A stretch of 64,000 nucleotides of DNA from Variovorax sp. Sphag1AA. GTDB lineage: Bacteria; Pseudomonadota; Gammaproteobacteria; Burkholderiales; Burkholderiaceae_C. The notes beneath the pieces are model-generated. The model saw only the letters and a list, made by a program, of their open reading frames with translations, was not told where the DNA came from and searched no databases. A program made the position numbers and the translations under genes. Numbering within the stretch: position 1 is the first letter of the stretch; each line of letters opens with the position of its first letter. The stretch spans positions 248,001-312,000 of the forward strand of contig NZ_JACHYC010000006.1 in NCBI RefSeq assembly GCF_014192575.1. The letters run 5' to 3'. This document shows, one piece after another, positions 51,296 to 61,073 of this stretch.

Positions 51296-54200
51296 GTGCT
51301 CGACAACTTCCATCCCGCCGTCGCCAACTGGTTCAACGCGACCTTCCCGGGCCCGACTGAGGCCCAGGCTGCCGCCTGGCCGGCGATTGCCGCAGGGCGC
51401 CACACACTGGTCGCCGCGCCGACCGGCTCTGGCAAGACGCTGACCGCGTTCATGGCCGCGCTCGATAGCCTTGTGCGGCAGGGGCTCGAATCGGGCGGCC
51501 TTCCGGACGAGACCACGGTGCTGTATGTGTCGCCGTTGAAGGCGCTCTCGAACGACATCGGCCTCAACCTCAAGGCGCCGCTCGCGGGCATCCGCCGCGA
51601 ACTCGCGAAGCTGCATCTGCCAGAGATCGAGATCCGCACCGCGGTGCGCACAGGCGACACGCCGAGCAAGGAGCGCCAGCAGAGCCTGCGCCAGCCGCCG
51701 CACATCCTCGTGAGCACGCCGGAGTCGCTCTACGTGCTGCTCGGCTCGGCATCGGGTCGCAAGATGCTGTCGACGGTGCGCACCGTGATCGTCGATGAAA
51801 TCCACGCAGTGGTCGCGAGCAAGCGCGGCAGCCATCTCGCGCTTTCGCTCGAACGGCTGCAGGCCAACTGCGCCGGCCCGCTGACGCGCATCGGCGTATC
51901 GGCTACGCAGAAGCCCATCGACGAGATCGCTCGCTTCCTCGTCGGCACGGGCGCGGTCAAAGACGGTGTCGCCGACTGCGAAATCGTCGACATCGGCTAT
52001 GCCAAGCAGCGCGATCTCGCGCTGGAGCTGCCGCCGACGCCACTCGCGGCCGTGATGTCGACCGACCAGTGGGAGCAGGTCTACGCGCGCGTCGCGGCGC
52101 TGGTGCATGAGCACCGGACCACGCTGGTCTTCGTCAACACGCGGCGCATGGCGGAGCGCGCTGCCAGGCATCTGGGCGAGATCCTCGGCAAGGAGGTGGT
52201 CGCCGCGCATCACGGCAGCCTCGCGAAGGAAGCGCGGCTCGATGCGGAGCAGCGGCTCAAGCGCGGCGATCTCAAGGTGCTGGTTGCCACGGCGTCGCTG
52301 GAGCTGGGGCTGGACATCGGCGACGTCGATCTGGTCTGCCAGCTCGGCTCGCCGCGATCGATCGCGACCTTCCTGCAGCGCGCCGGACGATCGGGTCATG
52401 CGGTCGGCGGCGTGCCCAAGGCGCGGCTCTTTCCGCAGTCGTGCGATGAGCTCGTCGAGTGCGCGGCGCTGCTCGACTGCGTTCGTCGTGGCGAGCTCGA
52501 TGCGCTGCATGTCCTGCCCGCGCCGCTGGATGTACTCGCGCAGCAGATCGTCGCGGAGACCGCGGGCCGCGAATGGAATGAAGACGATCTCTTCGCACTC
52601 GTGCGGCGCGCGTGGCCCTACGCGCAGCTCACGCGCGAGAGCTACGCCAGCGTGGTGCGCATGCTGGCCGATGGATTCACCACCCGGCAGGGGCAACGCG
52701 CGAGCTACGTGCATCGCGATGCGGTCCACCATCGCCTGCGCGAGCGCCGCGGCGCGCACCTCACGGCGCTGACGTCCGGCGGCACCATCCCCGAGACCGG
52801 CGACTACACCGTGGTGCTGGAGCCGCAGGCCCAGAAGATCGGCACGATCAACGAGGACTTCGCGGTCGAGAGCCTTGCGGGCGACATCTTCCAGCTCGGC
52901 AATGCGAGCTATCGCATCCTGCGTATCGAACCTGGCCGTGTTCGGGTCGAAGACGCGCTCGGCGCACCGCCCAACATCCCCTTCTGGCTCGGCGAGGCGC
53001 CGGGGCGCACGGATGAGCTGTCCTTCGGCGTCTCGAGGCTGCGCGGCGAAGTGGCCGACATGCTTCGCACCAAGGGCATGGATGCCACGCTGGATTGGCT
53101 GGTTCGCACGATCGGCATGGACGAGGCGGCCGCACGGCAGATCGCCGACCATCTCGCGCGGGCCGCGAATGCGCTCGGCGCACTGCCCACGCAGGATCGC
53201 ATCGTGATGGAGCGCTTCTTCGACGAGTCCGGCGGCATGCAGCTCGTCATCCACTCGCCCTACGGCAGCCGGCTCAACCGCGCGTGGGGGCTGGCGCTGC
53301 GCAAGCGCTTCTGCCGCAAGTTCAACTTCGAGCTGCAGGCGGCGGCGACCGAGGACGCCATCGTGCTGTCGCTATCGACGAGCCACAGCTTCCCGCTGGA
53401 GGAAGTCGGGCGCTACCTGCATTCCGCCACTGCGCTCGACGTGCTGATCCAGGCGCTGCTCGATGCGCCGCTCTTCAACGTGCGCTGGCGCTGGAACGCG
53501 ACCACCTCGCTCGCGCTGCCGCGCTTCGTCGGCGGACGAAAGGTTGCGCCGCAGTTGCAGCGCATGCGGTCGGAAGACCTGCTCGCTTCGGTATTCCCCG
53601 ACCAGGTGGCCTGCGCAGAAAACCTCGCCGGTGCGCGCGAGATTCCGGAGCACCCTCTGGTCGCGCAGACGCTCCAGGATTGCCTCTACGACGCGATGGA
53701 CGCCGAAGGCTGGCTGCGGTTGCTGCGTCGCATGGAATCGGGCGAAGTGCAGATCGTGGCGCGCGATCTCCCCGCGCCCTCGCCGCTCGCGGCGGAAGCG
53801 CTCAACGCGCGACCCTATGCCTTCCTCGACGATGCGCCTCTGGAAGAGCGTCGCACGCAGGCGGTTCAGAGTCGCCGCTATGTCGATCCGGAAAGCGCCG
53901 ACGATCTCGGCAGTCTCGATCAGGAGGCGATCGACAGCGTGCGCGAGGAGGCATGGCCTCACGTGCGCGGCGTCGACGAGATGCACGAGGCGCTGAATGC
54001 GCTCGGTGTCGTCACAGACAGCGAAGCATCGGCGAATGCGGACTGGCCCGCATGGCTCGGCGCGCTCGCGCAATCGGGGCGCGCGACATGTCTTTCGATG
54101 CCAGCCGGCGGCCTGTGGGTAGTGGCTGAACGCCTCGCGCAGATCGCGATGCTTTATCCCGACGCCTCGATGCAGCCGCCCATCCAAGCACCGGCCGAGT

Positions 54201-55633
54201 ACGCGCAGGTGAGCGGCGGCGCGGACGATGCGCTGCGCGAACTGCTGCGCTCGCGCTTGACCGGCCTGGGGCCGATGACCGCACCCGCGCTCGCGGCCCA
54301 GCTTCAGCTTCCACAGGCGCGCATCGATGCGGCCCTCTCCGCGTTGCAGAGCGAGGGCTATGTACTGCAAGGCCGCTTCACGCCGGCCACTGAGACCACT
54401 GAATGGTGCGAACGGCACCTGCTGGCCCGCATCCACCGCTACACGCTCAAGCGTCTGCGGCGGGAGATCGAGCCGGTCGAGCCGCGCGACTTCGCGCGAT
54501 TCCTGTTCGATTGGCAGCACGTCGCACCGGAGAGCCGCGTGAGTGGTCCCGATGCGCTCGCGGGCATCCTGGCGCAACTCGAAGGCTATGAAGCGCCCGC
54601 CGCAAGCTGGGAGCCCGAGCTGCTGCCCGCGCGGGTGAAGGACTACACGCCGGCGTGGCTCGACGACCTCTGCACCGCGGGCCGAACGCTATGGACGCGC
54701 CTGCGTCCGCCCGCGCTCGACGGACGACCCGGCGGCGGCGGTGCGTCGCTGCGGTCCACGCCGGTGCTGCTGCTGCCACGCCGCACGGCCGCGCTGTGGA
54801 CGGGTCTTGCGCCCGCGCCGGTGGACGATGCAGCATTGAGCTCGCGTGCGCAGCGCCTTGCTGCGTTCCTGAAAGAGCACGGCGCATCCTTCTTCGACGA
54901 GATGTTGCACGGCACGCGGTTGCTCGGCACCGAGCTGGAAGATGCACTCAGCGAACTCGTCGTGCGTGGCCGCGCACACTGCGACAGCTTCGCGGGCCTT
55001 CGTGCCTTGCTGATTCCGCCATCCAAGCGCGCCTCGACGCACGCACGTCGTCGCCGTCGCACATCGCTGTTCGGCATCGAGGACGCAGGCCGTTGGTCGC
55101 TGGTGCGCCAACGCACGACGGCGGCCGACGAGGTCGCAAGCGGCGCGGTCGAGCAGGTCGCGCGCATCCTGTTGCGGCGCTACGGCGTGGTGTGCTGGCG
55201 CGTGCTCGAACGCGAAGCGACGTGGCTTCCGCCTTGGCGCGATCTGGTGCGCGCCTATCGGCGGCTCGAAGCGCGCGGCGAGATCCGCGGCGGACGCTTC
55301 ATCGCTGGCGTGGCTGGCGAGCAGTTCGCGCTGCCCGAGGCCATCGGCCTGATGCGCGAAGTGCGGCGTCGGCCCGCGGACGGCCATCTGATCTGCCTGG
55401 CGGCGACCGATCCTGCGAACCTGCTCGGCACCGTCGTACCCGGCCCGAAGATCGCGCGCGTGCCGGGTTCGCGCGTGGTGTTTCGCGATGGTGTGCCGCT
55501 CGCGACCAGCGTGGCCGGCACGGTCGAGATGCTGGTGCCGCTCGCGCCTTCCGAAGCGCAGGCCGTGGCGCGCGCGCTCATATCGGAGCCATCCATGCGC
55601 TTCGCCGAGCTTGCCGCGCAGGCATCGGACTGA
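51296..55633 (+). CDS. lhr: Large Lhr-type DEAD/DEAH-box helicase
   Basis: This 1445-residue superfamily 2 helicase has motif I APTGSGKT (41-48), motif II DEIH (167-170), ISVSATQKP-type motif III (IGVSATQKP), and motif VI LQRAGRSGHAVGG. It has the full Lhr layout: RecA pair, winged helix, Lhr-specific domain, and a long C-terminal extension with further winged-helix segments. Lhr unwinds DNA or RNA:DNA in repair. The GTG start at 51296 lacks a clear Shine-Dalgarno; no nearer ATG precedes motif Q. No partner nuclease is adjacent. Confidence 0.92.
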   Translation: MLDNFHPAVANWFNATFPGPTEAQAAAWPAIAAGRHTLVAAPTGSGKTLTAFMAALDSLVRQGLESGGLPDETTVLYVSPLKALSNDIGLNLKAPLAGIRRELAKLHLPEIEIRTAVRTGDTPSKERQQSLRQPPHILVSTPESLYVLLGSASGRKMLSTVRTVIVDEIHAVVASKRGSHLALSLERLQANCAGPLTRIGVSATQKPIDEIARFLVGTGAVKDGVADCEIVDIGYAKQRDLALELPPTPLAAVMSTDQWEQVYARVAALVHEHRTTLVFVNTRRMAERAARHLGEILGKEVVAAHHGSLAKEARLDAEQRLKRGDLKVLVATASLELGLDIGDVDLVCQLGSPRSIATFLQRAGRSGHAVGGVPKARLFPQSCDELVECAALLDCVRRGELDALHVLPAPLDVLAQQIVAETAGREWNEDDLFALVRRAWPYAQLTRESYASVVRMLADGFTTRQGQRASYVHRDAVHHRLRERRGAHLTALTSGGTIPETGDYTVVLEPQAQKIGTINEDFAVESLAGDIFQLGNASYRILRIEPGRVRVEDALGAPPNIPFWLGEAPGRTDELSFGVSRLRGEVADMLRTKGMDATLDWLVRTIGMDEAAARQIADHLARAANALGALPTQDRIVMERFFDESGGMQLVIHSPYGSRLNRAWGLALRKRFCRKFNFELQAAATEDAIVLSLSTSHSFPLEEVGRYLHSATALDVLIQALLDAPLFNVRWRWNATTSLALPRFVGGRKVAPQLQRMRSEDLLASVFPDQVACAENLAGAREIPEHPLVAQTLQDCLYDAMDAEGWLRLLRRMESGEVQIVARDLPAPSPLAAEALNARPYAFLDDAPLEERRTQAVQSRRYVDPESADDLGSLDQEAIDSVREEAWPHVRGVDEMHEALNALGVVTDSEASANADWPAWLGALAQSGRATCLSMPAGGLWVVAERLAQIAMLYPDASMQPPIQAPAEYAQVSGGADDALRELLRSRLTGLGPMTAPALAAQLQLPQARIDAALSALQSEGYVLQGRFTPATETTEWCERHLLARIHRYTLKRLRREIEPVEPRDFARFLFDWQHVAPESRVSGPDALAGILAQLEGYEAPAASWEPELLPARVKDYTPAWLDDLCTAGRTLWTRLRPPALDGRPGGGGASLRSTPVLLLPRRTAALWTGLAPAPVDDAALSSRAQRLAAFLKEHGASFFDEMLHGTRLLGTELEDALSELVVRGRAHCDSFAGLRALLIPPSKRASTHARRRRRTSLFGIEDAGRWSLVRQRTTAADEVASGAVEQVARILLRRYGVVCWRVLEREATWLPPWRDLVRAYRRLEARGEIRGGRFIAGVAGEQFALPEAIGLMREVRRRPADGHLICLAATDPANLLGTVVPGPKIARVPGSRVVFRDGVPLATSVAGTVEMLVPLAPSEAQAVARALISEPSMRFAELAAQASD

Positions 55634-55720
55634 CCCGCCGCTGACGACCGGCGTGCGTCCGGCAAGAAACCGGACCGCTGTCTATGATCGCCGTCTGCCC
55701 AGCGTACGGAGAGTCTTTTC

Positions 55721-56731
55721 ATGAGCATTCCCACCACCCGCCTCGGCCGCACCGGCCTCACCATGTCCCGGCTTGCACTCGGCACGATGACCTTCGGCCT
55801 GCAGACCGACGAGGCCGTGTCGCACCAGATCCTCGACCGTGCGACCGAAGCCGGCATCAACTTCCTCGATACGGCCGACGTGTATCCGCTCGGCGGAAAC
55901 TGGGAGACCGCCGGCCGCACCGAGGAGATCATCGGCCGCTGGCTGCGCGCCAAGGGCAACAGCCGGCGCAGCGAATTCATCATCGCGACCAAGGCGGCGA
56001 ACAAGGTCGGGCCCCAGAGCTGGGACCAGGGCAATTCGCGCAAGCACCTGCTGGATGCGATCGATCTGTCGCTCAAGCGGCTGCAGACGGACTACGTCGA
56101 TCTCTACCAGCTCCACCATGACGACCGCGAGACGCCGCTCGACGAAAGCCTGGAGGCGCTCGACGTGATCGTGCGTTCGGGCCGCGCTCGCTACATCGGT
56201 GTGTCGAACTTCCTCGCCTACCGGCTCGCACGCGCGATCGGTCGCGCCGAGCTGAACAAGCTCACGCGGGTCGTGTCGGTCCAGCCGCGCTACAGCCTGC
56301 TCTTCCGTGAAATCGAGCGTGAGTTGCTGCCGCTGGCGGCCGAGGAAGGTTTGGGCGTGATCCCCTACAACCCGCTGGCGGGTGGCCTGCTCACCGGCAA
56401 GTACAAGGCCGGCGCGAAGCCGGAGGACAACACGCGCTTCACGCTCGGGACCGCGGGCTCGATGTACCAGGACCGCTACTGGAACGAGCGGTCCTTCGGG
56501 ACCGTCGCCCAGCTGCACAAGCTGGCTGACGAAGCGGGCGTGCCGCTTTCGACGCTGGCGGTGGCATGGGTGATGGCGAATCCGCTCATCAGCGCACCGC
56601 TGCTGGGTGCGAGCCGGCCGGAGCAGCTCGATGCGACGATCGCGGCCGCCGACTACAAGCTCGATCCGGCGCTGAAACAGAAGCTCGACGAGCTGACAGC
56701 CGAATACCGCAAGGGCGACGCGCCCCGTTGA
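55721..56731 (+). CDS. Aldo/keto reductase
   Basis: This 336-residue TIM-barrel NADPH reductase starts MSIPTTRLGRTGLTMSRLAL. The catalytic tetrad positions are seen in FLDTADVYPLGG (Asp, Tyr), IIATKAANKVG (Lys) and DLYQLHHDDRETPL (His). It resembles the Tas/YajO-like group with broad aldehyde or ketone substrates. The substrate is unknown. It is convergent with the carrier gene. Confidence 0.92.
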   Translation: MSIPTTRLGRTGLTMSRLALGTMTFGLQTDEAVSHQILDRATEAGINFLDTADVYPLGGNWETAGRTEEIIGRWLRAKGNSRRSEFIIATKAANKVGPQSWDQGNSRKHLLDAIDLSLKRLQTDYVDLYQLHHDDRETPLDESLEALDVIVRSGRARYIGVSNFLAYRLARAIGRAELNKLTRVVSVQPRYSLLFREIERELLPLAAEEGLGVIPYNPLAGGLLTGKYKAGAKPEDNTRFTLGTAGSMYQDRYWNERSFGTVAQLHKLADEAGVPLSTLAVAWVMANPLISAPLLGASRPEQLDATIAAADYKLDPALKQKLDELTAEYRKGDAPR

Positions 56732-56771
56732 TCGATCAGGCCGGCGTTTTTGCCGGTTGTGCGTTGACCGG

Positions 56772-57737
56772 CTACACAGGCCGGCGCGCATAGCGCTGCG
56801 CCAGCACGGCGCAGACCATGAGCTGCATCTGGTGGAACAACATCAGCGGCAGCACGATCGCGCCGACGGCGTGCGATGCGAAGAGGACCTTCGCCATCGG
56901 AATGCCGCTCGCGAGGCTCTTCTTCGAGCCGCAGAACACGATCGTGATCTGGTCGGCCATGTCGAAGCCCAGAGCGCGGCCGGCCCAGGCAGTGATGGCG
57001 AGCGCCAGTCCAAGAATCACCGCGCAGACCACGAGCAGCCCGACCAGTGCAGACACGGGCACCTGCTTCCAGAGACCTTCGATCACCGCGGCGCTGAAGG
57101 CGGTGTAGACCACGAGCAGGATCGAGCCGCGATCCACCAGCGTGAGCACCGAGGCGCGCTTCTTGATCCAGCCGCCGATCCACGGCCGCATCAGATGGCC
57201 CGCCACGAAGGGCACCATCAGCTGCAGCAGGATGCGGCCCACCGCATCGAGCGATGCACCGGCAGCGCCATGCTGCACGACGATCAGGTTCACGAGCAGC
57301 GGTGTGACGAAGACGCCGAGCAGCGTCGATGCGGAAGCGCTGCACACGGCAGCAGGAATGTTGCCGCGCGCCATCGACGTGAAGGCGATCGCCGATTGCA
57401 CCGTGGCCGGTAGCACGCAGAGGAAGAGCACCCCCGTGTAGAGCTCGGGCGTGACGAGCGGCGTCAGGACCGGCTTGAGCACGAGGCCGAGCACCGGGAA
57501 CATCACGAAGGTCGCCGCGAACACCAGCACGTGCAGCCGCCAGTGCGTGATGCCGCCGAGGACTGCCTCGCGCGAGAGCTTCGCGCCGTGGAGGAAAAAC
57601 AGCAGGCCGATCGCGACCGTGGTGAGGCGCTCGAAGAAGTGCGCGACGCCGCCGCTGGCTGGCCAGAGGCTGGCAAGGGCGACGACGACCACCAGGGCGA
57701 TCGTGAAGTTGTCGGGGAGGTAGCGTGAACGGGCCAT
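56772..57737 (-). CDS. Bile acid:sodium symporter-like carrier
   Basis: This 321-residue membrane protein with about ten hydrophobic segments is of the SBF-like (YfeH-type) group. FFLHGAKLSREAVLGGITHWRLHVLV, FLCVLPATVQSAIAFTSMARGN and VFCGSKKSLASGIPMAKVLF are the family hallmarks. The substrate is unknown; organic-anion/Na+ symport is the family role. The start is at ATG 57737. It is divergent from a LysR gene, likely its regulator. Confidence 0.88.
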   Translation of the reverse strand: MARSRYLPDNFTIALVVVVALASLWPASGGVAHFFERLTTVAIGLLFFLHGAKLSREAVLGGITHWRLHVLVFAATFVMFPVLGLVLKPVLTPLVTPELYTGVLFLCVLPATVQSAIAFTSMARGNIPAAVCSASASTLLGVFVTPLLVNLIVVQHGAAGASLDAVGRILLQLMVPFVAGHLMRPWIGGWIKKRASVLTLVDRGSILLVVYTAFSAAVIEGLWKQVPVSALVGLLVVCAVILGLALAITAWAGRALGFDMADQITIVFCGSKKSLASGIPMAKVLFASHAVGAIVLPLMLFHQMQLMVCAVLAQRYARRPV

Positions 57738-57787
57738 GGGTCGGGATTGGACGCGCTTCGGATTCAAAAGAGAAATGGATTTATCTG

Positions 57788-57797
57788 ATAGATCTAT
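57788..57797. promoter_or_regulatory. Palindrome in the carrier/LysR divergent region
   Basis: ATAGATCTAT is a perfect 10-bp palindrome 11 bases before the LysR ATG, in the 71-base AT-rich gap shared with the divergent carrier gene. It is a candidate part of the LysR binding site. Short, so chance is possible. Confidence 0.35.
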
Positions 57798-57808
57798 GAT
57801 CCGGCTGC

Positions 57809-58714
57809 ATGAGCCTCAATGTGACCCTCCGGCAGCTTCGTGTCTTTCAGGCGGTGGCCGAGGGGCGCAACTTCAGCCGCGCCGGGGACCGCGTCGGGCT
57901 CACCCAACCAGCGGTGAGTCGCGCGATCGTCGAGCTCGAATCGCAGCTCGGCCTCAAGCTCCTGGACCGCACGACGCGCGAAGTCGTGCTGACCGAGGCA
58001 GGGCAGTCACTCGCGCTTCGGCTCGACCGGGTGCTCGACGAGCTCGATCAGACGCTGGCCGAAGTGCATGGCATGGCCGGCGCGCGGCGCGGCAAGGTGC
58101 GGGTCGCGAGCAGTCCGACGCTGTCGGCCAATCTCATGCCCGCGTGCATCGCCGAGTGCACCCGGCGCGACCCGGAAATCGAGGTGGTGCTGCTCGACCG
58201 CATCCAGCAGGACGTGCTCGACAGCGTGCGCGCGGGCGAGGTCGATTTCGGCGTGGTGGTCGAGCCCCCTGTGGCGGACGACCTGCATTGCGAGGCCATC
58301 CTAGACGACCCCTTCTGCCTGGTGATGGCGCCTGGTCACCGGCTGGCGGAAAAGACCTCTGTGCGCTGGCCGATGTTGGATGGCGAGCCGCTGGTGCTGC
58401 TCGACCACGCCTCGGGCAGCCGCCGGCTCATCGACGAGGCCCTTGCGAGAAACGGCGCGCGCTGCGAAGTGCGCCAGCAGGTCGGTCACCCCACCACCGC
58501 GTTCCGGATGGTCGAGCAGGGCATCGGCATCAGCGTCATGCCCGCGATGGCGATGCCGCCGATGGGCCTGCCGGCACTGGTCGTGCGGCCGCTGCTGCCG
58601 AAGATCCAGCGCTCGATCATGCTGGTGCACCGGCGCAACCGCGCGCCTTCGCCGCTCGCGCAGCGCGTATGGGCGCTGATCCGCGAAGTGGCGGTGCAGC
58701 GCCCGAATCGCTGA
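57809..58714 (+). CDS. LysR family regulator
   Basis: This 301-residue LTTR has the winged helix at residues about 3-62 (VTLRQLRVFQAVAEGRNFSRAGDRVGLTQPAVSRAIVELE) and a complete effector domain ending IREVAVQRPNR. It is divergent from the SBF-like carrier and probably regulates it. The start ATG at 57809 is the first Met and gives a standard LTTR N-terminus. Confidence 0.91.
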   Translation: MSLNVTLRQLRVFQAVAEGRNFSRAGDRVGLTQPAVSRAIVELESQLGLKLLDRTTREVVLTEAGQSLALRLDRVLDELDQTLAEVHGMAGARRGKVRVASSPTLSANLMPACIAECTRRDPEIEVVLLDRIQQDVLDSVRAGEVDFGVVVEPPVADDLHCEAILDDPFCLVMAPGHRLAEKTSVRWPMLDGEPLVLLDHASGSRRLIDEALARNGARCEVRQQVGHPTTAFRMVEQGIGISVMPAMAMPPMGLPALVVRPLLPKIQRSIMLVHRRNRAPSPLAQRVWALIREVAVQRPNR

Positions 58715-58720
58715 AGTGCG

Positions 58721-59788
58721 TCAGGCGGTGGTTGCCGCGTGGTCCTGCGGCTTCTCTTCCCGGCCGTCCGGGTGCTTCGCGAAGCGCGCCGGATCGCTGC
58801 CGTGCACGGGGGCTTCGTCCTTCCATGGCCAGCCGCCGAACTGGGTGCGGCGGTAGTCGGCCATCGCCTGTGCGATCTCCGCGGGCGTGTTCATCACGAA
58901 GGGGCCGTATTGCGCCACTTGCTCGCCGATCGGGCGGCCCTGCAGCACCAGGAACTCGCTCACTTCATCGCTGTTGTGCAGTTCCACCGCGACATCGGCG
59001 CGCAGTTCGATGGCGGCGCGCGCATTCACGTCCTGCCCGGCGATGTTGACGGACCGGCCCTTGAAGAAATAGAGCGTGCGGCGCGTGCCGTTGCCGGTTG
59101 CGGCGGGTAGTGTCCAGCGTGCGCCGGGCTCCATCCGCAGCGTCCAGATCGCGACGTCGGCGTCCGGCTGCGCTGCCCAGGAATCCGGCGGCGGCGCGAG
59201 CGGACCCCCTTCACCCGGAGCGCCGTCGACCGGCCCGATCTTGCCGGCGATGCATGCGACTTCGGTCTTGCGGCCCTCGCCGTCGGTCGCGGTGAAGCGC
59301 GGGACGTCCTCGGCCCAGAACATCGTGAAATGCGGGTCGGCCATCTTGTTGCGCGCCGGCAGGTTCAGCCAGATCTGGAAGAGCTCCAGTGGGTTGGGCT
59401 CTTTCGGATCGAGCAGCGGGAACATCTCCGAGTGCACGATCCCCTTGCCCGCAGTGAGCCACTGCACATCGCCACCGCCGAAGCGCGCGGCGGCGCCCAG
59501 CGAATCGGAATGGTCGATCAGGCCGCGGCGCACGATCGTCACCGTCTCGAAGCCCCGGTGCGGGTGCCCCGGAAAGCCGGGCACGGTGGTGCCGTGGTAC
59601 ATGCTCCAGCCGTCCTTGCGGCTGAAGTCCTGGCCGATGTCCCGGCCGGCTAGCGGCGCGTCCGGCCCCATCTGCGCGTTGCCGCGCGGATAGGCGTCGT
59701 CGTGATAGGCGCAGAAAAGGAAGGGATCGATCGTCTCCCACGGGAATCCGAGGGCCTTGATCTGGACGATGGGGCTGGTGGTGGTCAT
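58721..59788 (-). CDS. Pirin family protein
   Basis: This 355-residue protein is of the cupin-fold pirin family, longer than the typical 230-300 residues. The N-terminal cupin has GFPGHPHRGFETVTIVRRGLIDHSDSLG with metal-ligand His and WLTAGKGIVHSEMF; the C-terminal pirin domain is at about 235-320. Some pirins are quercetin dioxygenases. ATG 59788 follows AGGAAG; the upstream extension is not conserved-looking. It is convergent with the LysR gene. Confidence 0.9.
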   Translation of the reverse strand: MTTTSPIVQIKALGFPWETIDPFLFCAYHDDAYPRGNAQMGPDAPLAGRDIGQDFSRKDGWSMYHGTTVPGFPGHPHRGFETVTIVRRGLIDHSDSLGAAARFGGGDVQWLTAGKGIVHSEMFPLLDPKEPNPLELFQIWLNLPARNKMADPHFTMFWAEDVPRFTATDGEGRKTEVACIAGKIGPVDGAPGEGGPLAPPPDSWAAQPDADVAIWTLRMEPGARWTLPAATGNGTRRTLYFFKGRSVNIAGQDVNARAAIELRADVAVELHNSDEVSEFLVLQGRPIGEQVAQYGPFVMNTPAEIAQAMADYRRTQFGGWPWKDEAPVHGSDPARFAKHPDGREEKPQDHAATTA

Positions 59789-60016
59789 TGCGCTGACTTC
59801 CTGAGAGTGGTGCCCCGTCCGGTCCGACAGGGCGATGCATGGCATATGGGGGCACCCCGCCTGCGGGAAAGTACCCGCACGCGGGACGGTGTGGACTCGT
59901 TCGTGCAACGCGCGCTGTGGGAATGCGCCTACGCGGATGCCTGACTGTCGGCCTACAAGGGTTCCCGCTGCTCCTTCTCCAGAATCGCCGGCAGCATCAA
60001 CCGATCAGGGAAGACC

Positions 60017-60280
60017 ATGGACGTTGCATTGGATGAAGAGCTGACCGCCCTAGAGGCCGCCAGGGCCACGGCGACGCGGTCGCGTGAACTCGCTCAGGAC
60101 CGGATCGTGCGGGCCTTTCGTTCCCAGCTGGAAGGCGCCGGCCCCGGCCCGTCCGACGCGGACGTGCAGTCCTTCGCGCGCTTCGCGCTGGTGGAGAAGG
60201 CGCTCCAGAAGGAGGTGCACGGCCTCGCGGAACTCATCGGCCTGGAGCGGCTTGCCGAGGCGCCCGAAACCGTTCAATAA
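60017..60280 (+). CDS. Small hypothetical helical protein
   Basis: This 87-residue protein starts at ATG 60017 after AGGGAAG. It is Ala/Glu/Arg-rich and helical throughout, without TM or Cys. No family was recognised. It is convergent with the SlyD-like gene and three bases from its stop. Codon use resembles the neighbours, so it is likely real. Confidence 0.6.
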   Translation: MDVALDEELTALEAARATATRSRELAQDRIVRAFRSQLEGAGPGPSDADVQSFARFALVEKALQKEVHGLAELIGLERLAEAPETVQ

Positions 60281-60283
60281 CGG

Positions 60284-60763
60284 TCAGTGATGGTGCCCGT
60301 GCTCGCCATGCACGTGGCGATGGGCAATTTCTTCTTCCGTGGCGGTGCGCACGCCCGTCACGGTCATGCTGAACTTCAGTGCCTTGCCGGCGAGCGGATG
60401 GTTGCCGTCGAGGATCACCTGCGGGCCCTTGATCTTCACGACGGTGAAGATCTGCGGTTCGCCCTGGTCGTTGCGCCCTTCGAGCTGGCCGCCGACCTTC
60501 ACGCCGGGCGGGAAGTCGCTCTTGTCGATCGTGCGCACGAGTGATTCGTCACGCGGGCCGAAGGCGTCCTCGGGCGCCAGGTTGAGCGTCGCCTGAAAGC
60601 CGGCTTCCTGGCCGTCGAGCGCCGCCTCGATCTTCGGGAAGGTGTTCTCGTAGCCGCCATGCAGATAGACCATGGGGTTGCGGCCCTCGTCGATCAGTTT
60701 CTGGGTGGTGGCGTCGGACACCTTGTAGCGCAGGGTGACGACGGCGTCTTTCTGGATCTTCAT
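60284..60763 (-). CDS. SlyD-like FKBP-type peptidyl-prolyl isomerase
   Basis: This 159-residue protein starts MKIQKDAVVTLRYKVSDATT. The FKBP fold with inserted flap domain is recognisable in MVYLHGGYENTFPKIEAALDGQEAGF, APEDAFGPRDESLV, and DGNHPLAGKALKFSMTVTGV. The C-terminal tail is His-rich (AHRHVHGEHGHHH), a nickel-binding feature in SlyD. It acts as a folding isomerase and metal-handling chaperone in the cytoplasm. A short ORF extension upstream to 60802 is not family-like. Confidence 0.9.
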   Translation of the reverse strand: MKIQKDAVVTLRYKVSDATTQKLIDEGRNPMVYLHGGYENTFPKIEAALDGQEAGFQATLNLAPEDAFGPRDESLVRTIDKSDFPPGVKVGGQLEGRNDQGEPQIFTVVKIKGPQVILDGNHPLAGKALKFSMTVTGVRTATEEEIAHRHVHGEHGHHH

Positions 60764-61073
60764 ATTGGGTGATGGCTGACTGCTGTAGACGGCGGGCAGC
60801 ATAAAGGAACCCGCCGCTGGCGCTCGCCCCGACGCGCCATGCCCCTTCTTTTCGCGTCCGCCTCCCCAGCGGGCGAAACCCCCCGTTTCGGCTTTATCGG
60901 CAACTTCTTTACTTTCTTTAAGTGCCGGGTCCGTGTGCTTGCGTGTGCACCTGTTCTCAGTTCTGAGAACTTAATTCGCAGTTGATGTGTTGGTTATAGG
61001 CCTAAGTGACTACAAAATCCAACGCCAAATCCAACAATTTGTATCTTTAGTAAACATCAACAAGAGACCTGGA
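60764..61073. other. Intergenic region upstream of the autotransporter
   Basis: These 310 bases hold no gene. They become AT-rich toward the right. A GTTTCG-type hairpin with a C-rich loop (CGAAAC at 60874-60879, GTTTCG at 60885-60890) and an 18-bp palindrome (60953-60970) are present. A weak -10-like TATAGG (60995-61000) with TTAATT (60971-60976) upstream could be the autotransporter promoter. Confidence 0.5.
60953..60970. promoter_or_regulatory. 18-bp palindrome before the autotransporter
   Basis: GTTCTCAG-TT-CTGAGAAC is a perfect dyad with 8-bp arms and a 2-base centre, not followed by a T-run. It sits directly 5' of a weak promoter-like TTAATT-N18-TATAGG and 104 bases before the autotransporter ATG, the position of an operator. 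Confidence 0.5.

Noticed and set aside
56741..56756. Possible terminator CCGGC-GTTTTT-GCCGG between the aldo/keto reductase and carrier genes
   Set aside because: A stem of five pairs with no T-run after it is too weak to call.
59860..59960. Small hairpin TGCGGG-AAAGTA-CCCGCA upstream of the 87-residue gene
   Set aside because: It is short, not followed by T and at no useful distance from a start; probably chance.
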